A DNA stretch of 64,000 bases. It comes from Kutzneria sp. CA-103260 (GTDB lineage: Bacteria; Actinomycetota; Actinomycetes; Mycobacteriales; Pseudonocardiaceae). A program made the position numbers and the translations under genes. A model generated the notes under the pieces. It was not told where the DNA came from. It searched no databases and saw only the letters and a list, made by a program, of their open reading frames with translations. Shown piece by piece: positions 62,301 through 64,000 of the stretch (positions within the stretch are counted from its first letter, which is position 1; every line of letters starts with the position of its first letter). The stretch lies in assembly GCF_018263855.1 (NCBI RefSeq), contig NZ_CP073318.1, positions 9,114,001-9,178,000 on the forward strand. Direction: 5' to 3'.

Positions 62301-63346
62301 GTCGCCGTGCCGTGCGCCTCCAACAGACCGATGGCGCCCTCCGCTGAGGGATCCAATCCCGCTGCGGCCCAGGCCTTGCGGACCGCGAGCACCTGCCCAC
62401 CGGGATCGGGATTGAACAGGCTGGCGCTGCGCCCATCGCTGGCCACGCCCGTTCCGCGCACCACCGCGTAGATCCGGTCGCCGTCCCGTTCCGCATCGGC
62501 CAGTCGCTTGAGGACCACGACTCCGGTGCCCTCGCCGATGAGGATGCCGTCCGCGTTGCGATGGAAAGGCCGGATCTGCTGGCTCGTCGAGAGCGCCTTC
62601 AGCTGCGTGAACACGCTCCAGAACGTGATGTCGTGGCAGTGGTGCACACCGCCGGCGAGCACCACGTCGCATCGCCCGCTGCTCAACTCGTGCACGGCGT
62701 GATCGACGGCGATCAGCGAGGACGCACAGGCAGCGTCCACCGTGTACGCCGGGCCGCGAAGGTCGAGCCGGTTCGCCACGCGTGACGCGGCCAGGTTGGG
62801 CACCAGACCGATCGCCGACTCCGGCTGCTCCGGACCGAGTTGCTCGGTGAAGGCCACCCGCACGCGCTCCAACTCGGCGGCGCCGATACCCGGAACGAGC
62901 TCGCCGAGCGTGCGCACCAACTGCACGGCGGTGCGCACGCGTTGGTCGAGCCGCACCACGCCGGGCGTCAGATAGCCGCCGCGGCCCAGGATCACGCCGA
63001 TCCGGTCGCGGGCCGGCAGTCGCTCGTCGCCACCGGCGTCGGCGATCGCCGACGCGGCGACGCGCATGGCGATGAGCTGATCCGGCTCCGCGCCGGCGAC
63101 CGAGTTCGGCATGATCCCGAACCGGGCCGGGTCCACGTCGGCGTACTCGTCGACGAATCCGCCGCGCCGGCAGTACAACCGGTCGGCCCGGGCCGAGCCA
63201 GCGGGATCGTAGTAGCCGGGGTCCCAGCGGTGCTCGGGCACGTCGGTGATCGCGTCCACGCCGGTGACCAGATTCCGCCAGTACGTCTGGAGATCCGGCG
63301 CCCCCGGCAGCAGGACGGACATGCCGACGATCGCGACATCGGACAT
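59300..63346 (-). CDS. Iterative type I PKS subunit: KS-AT-DH-PPTase (PfaA/hglE-like)
   Basis: 1348 residues from the ATG at 63346 (a GTG at 63355 would overlap the previous stop). KS (1-450): Cys207 in VDAACASSL, His in EAHGTATPAGD and SVKSMIGHTMPA. AT (about 530-850): Ser612 in AGHSIGEW. DH double hot-dog (about 910-1190): His926 in FLLDHCF, VVPGTTLIQIMMDAAEEA, and LLDNVGQLLG in the second half. C-terminal phosphopantetheinyl transferase (about 1210-1348): RHWLLGRIAVKDAVR and VSLAHKDELGVSIA. No ER and no ACP inside. Makes and dehydrates an acyl chain with the upstream KR protein and the discrete ACP. Confidence 0.9.
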   Translation of the reverse strand: MSDVAIVGMSVLLPGAPDLQTYWRNLVTGVDAITDVPEHRWDPGYYDPAGSARADRLYCRRGGFVDEYADVDPARFGIMPNSVAGAEPDQLIAMRVAASAIADAGGDERLPARDRIGVILGRGGYLTPGVVRLDQRVRTAVQLVRTLGELVPGIGAAELERVRVAFTEQLGPEQPESAIGLVPNLAASRVANRLDLRGPAYTVDAACASSLIAVDHAVHELSSGRCDVVLAGGVHHCHDITFWSVFTQLKALSTSQQIRPFHRNADGILIGEGTGVVVLKRLADAERDGDRIYAVVRGTGVASDGRSASLFNPDPGGQVLAVRKAWAAAGLDPSAEGAIGLLEAHGTATPAGDSAELATLATVFGAPTRKPAVIGSVKSMIGHTMPAAGIAGLVKAALAVHHGVLLPTLHCDDPNPALNATRFRPIDKAEVWADDVRRAGVNAFGFGGINAHVVLEQAPSPKPAPSAIVVNEPVRVLRVAADTPDELLRRLNQDEQHESGRLRLAIVDPTPKRVALAEKTVAKGVAWRGRSNFWFSPEPLLPKSGIAFVFPGLEAEFDPRVEDVADHFGLIRRSVGNGDLGRHGMSVLGVGRLLDSALRRIGVTPTALAGHSIGEWTAMSVSGMFSDRAVEDSLARFDPTSVEVPGVEFATIGCGVDRVAEAIADRPNIVLSHDNSPSSTIVCGPPEEIAELVAEFRKRAVISQVLPFRSGFHTPMLKPYIQPFVDLADRLEMGRAALPIWSATTASPYPTDPDAVRDLYIRHLVEPVRFRETVSAIYAAGIKVFIQVGAGQLGSLIDDTLKGVDHLTVAANSAHRGGVDQLRLVAAALWVEGGSPDFSLLEPTRQPVTLQLGSPLVSVDTTISTGPSRLDSLTADFPIAAELEALLRETAESAAQVIASRRAPAIRSLTKRMTISTESMPFLLDHCFAPQREGWPDLADRRPVVPGTTLIQIMMDAAEEAAPGLRAVRVHDVKLLRWLIGAPAEEVTITVEPIGPDRVRVAVGDHSQAVVELASDWAPRPHRSWSIAAGERTTPGMTAREFYERRVMFHGPALQGITALTSVGVNHVSGVITTPDVPGGLLDNVGQLLGYWIWETQTTKRIAFPVQMGRIEFFGPHPAPGTPIDCLIKVVDVSDRLYQVDAQLTVNGVVWAEISDWRDRRFDSHMELDEAWRFPERNSLSQRQPGGWVAVAERWPDLASRELYLSKYLSGRERACYDRLPPRNRRHWLLGRIAVKDAVRSLLWDNGSGPIFPAEILVDDAGDGRVTVSGNNGFPLPEVTVSLAHKDELGVSIARFGRGPVSIAIDDPTAGIAAGDGRQRVAVSNPADLPARQYVVAWTAGPADQEDE

Positions 63347-63351
63347 CGGCG

Positions 63352-64000
63352 TCACCAGCCCGACGCGGTGTAGACCACGGCCCGCACGTCGTGGTCGCCG
63401 AAGGCGAGTTCCCGCAGCAGGGCCATGGTGCCCTCCTCGGGGTCGATCAGCTCGATCCCGCGGCGGCTGTACTCCTGCTGCAGCTCCGGTGTCACCATGC
63501 CGCCGTGCCGGGCGTCCGGCGCCCACGGTCCCCAGTGGACGGTCAGTGCGCGGGTTCCGGTGCGGGAAGCCCAGAGGGCGCCCAAGGTCTGGAGCGCGTC
63601 GTTGGCCGCCGAGTAGTCGATCTGGCCACGGTTGCCCAGTGCCGCCGCGATACTGCCGAACAGCGTCACGAATCGGGGCGGGGTGGGCAGCTCTTCGACT
63701 GCGGACAGCAACGCCCGGGCGCCGTCCACCTTCGTGTCGAAGACCCGGCGGAACGAGTCGGCGTCCTTGTCGGCGATCAGCTTGTCCTCGATCACACCGG
63801 CCGCGTAGCAGACGCCGTCGATCCGACCGTGGTCCGTGGAGATCTCCTTGATGATGCGGTGCAACGCCTCCTGGTCGCGGACGTCCGCCGAGTGGTAGCC
63901 GACCGTGCTGCCCAGTGCCCGCAGCTCGTCCAGGGTCGCCCGGACCTCGCGCGCCGCGAGGATCTTCGCCGACATGCGCTCGATCTCGGCCGGCGAGCGG
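63352..64000 (-). CDS. PKS subunit, C-terminal ketoreductase domain (runs off the window)
   Basis: The last 215 codons or so of a longer protein, open to the window end with no start in view. KR domain: ILAAREVRATLDELRALGSTVGYHSADVRD, GRIDGVCYAAGVIEDKLIADKD, catalytic Ser in FVTLFGSIAAALGNRGQ, Tyr in DYSAANDALQTLG, then WGPWAPDARHGGMVTPELQQEY. The run before the cofactor domain (REVRATL..LR) resembles PfaA-type KRs. It ends 5 bp before the KS-AT-DH-PPTase start, so the two subunits are translated in step. Confidence 0.85.
   Translation of the reverse strand, partial: RSPAEIERMSAKILAAREVRATLDELRALGSTVGYHSADVRDQEALHRIIKEISTDHGRIDGVCYAAGVIEDKLIADKDADSFRRVFDTKVDGARALLSAVEELPTPPRFVTLFGSIAAALGNRGQIDYSAANDALQTLGALWASRTGTRALTVHWGPWAPDARHGGMVTPELQQEYSRRGIELIDPEEGTMALLRELAFGDHDVRAVVYTASGW

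Overview
This 64 kb window is very GC-rich with strong GC3 bias, uses many GTG starts, and couples genes repeatedly through ATGA, GTGA and TGATG overlaps. Together with a ParE/ParC pair, a SARP regulator, STAND regulators, a PadR regulator and a type VII secretion (T7SS)-linked toxin locus, this points to a filamentous actinomycete. Pseudonocardiales (Kutzneria, Saccharothrix or Amycolatopsis-like) is my best guess, but the sequence alone does not prove it.

Layout, left to right. 0-8.5 kb: a partial gene, a lipoprotein and dusB. Then comes an AAA/DUF4143 ATPase preceded by four exact-period 23 bp repeats and followed by a decayed dusB fragment. After it come a small membrane protein, a macro-domain protein, a lysA-like decarboxylase, and a PadR-FAD monooxygenase pair with a LiaF-like small protein. 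8.5-14.5 kb: parC, interrupted by a 435-residue intein that carries a LAGLIDADG endonuclease, and upstream of it parE. 14.5-23.6 kb: one long leftward transcription unit controlled by a ROK regulator: aldehyde dehydrogenase, ThuA, sugar-binding lipoprotein, two ABC permeases, an XPB/Ssl2-associated repair-like gene and a membrane phosphodiesterase. 23.7-30.4 kb: a STAND regulator, a RecD2-like helicase, an SDR and a WYL regulator.

30.5-32.8 kb is a patch of small hypothetical genes and broken phage-like genes (truncated GH25 lysozyme) lying against the 3' end of a tRNA-Lys(TTT) gene. This is the classic position of an integrated element. 32.9-36.9 kb is a T7SS effector operon: SseB-like protein, WXG/Esp-like protein, a 704-residue polymorphic toxin ending in a Scabin/Pierisin-like ADP-ribosyltransferase, a candidate immunity protein and a T7SS-associated protein. 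37-47.2 kb: a LAL regulator with an alpha/beta hydrolase, an unusual glycosyltransferase-TM-pseudodeacetylase fusion coupled to an active NodB deacetylase, a cyclodeaminase-like protein, an LCP cell-wall ligase and an MFS exporter. 47.3-52.3 kb: a large secreted subtilase-like protein without an obvious catalytic His, a secreted hydrolase and a membrane protein. 52.3-55 kb: a degenerate GGDEF-EAL protein and an SRPBCC protein.

55.2-64 kb is the edge of a biosynthetic gene cluster. A SARP regulator faces a leftward operon encoding a KR-ending PKS (partial), an iterative KS-AT-DH-PPTase protein, a discrete ACP, an alpha/beta hydrolase (release or editing) and a macrolide-type glycosyltransferase. 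The domain order resembles PfaA/hglE-type polyunsaturated acyl synthases, so a glycosylated polyene or fatty-acyl product is a reasonable inference.

The leads I rate highest are the ADP-ribosylating T7SS toxin module, the PUFA/hglE-like PKS operon, the glycosyltransferase-pseudodeacetylase pair, the parC intein and the 23 bp repeat array upstream of the DUF4143 ATPase.
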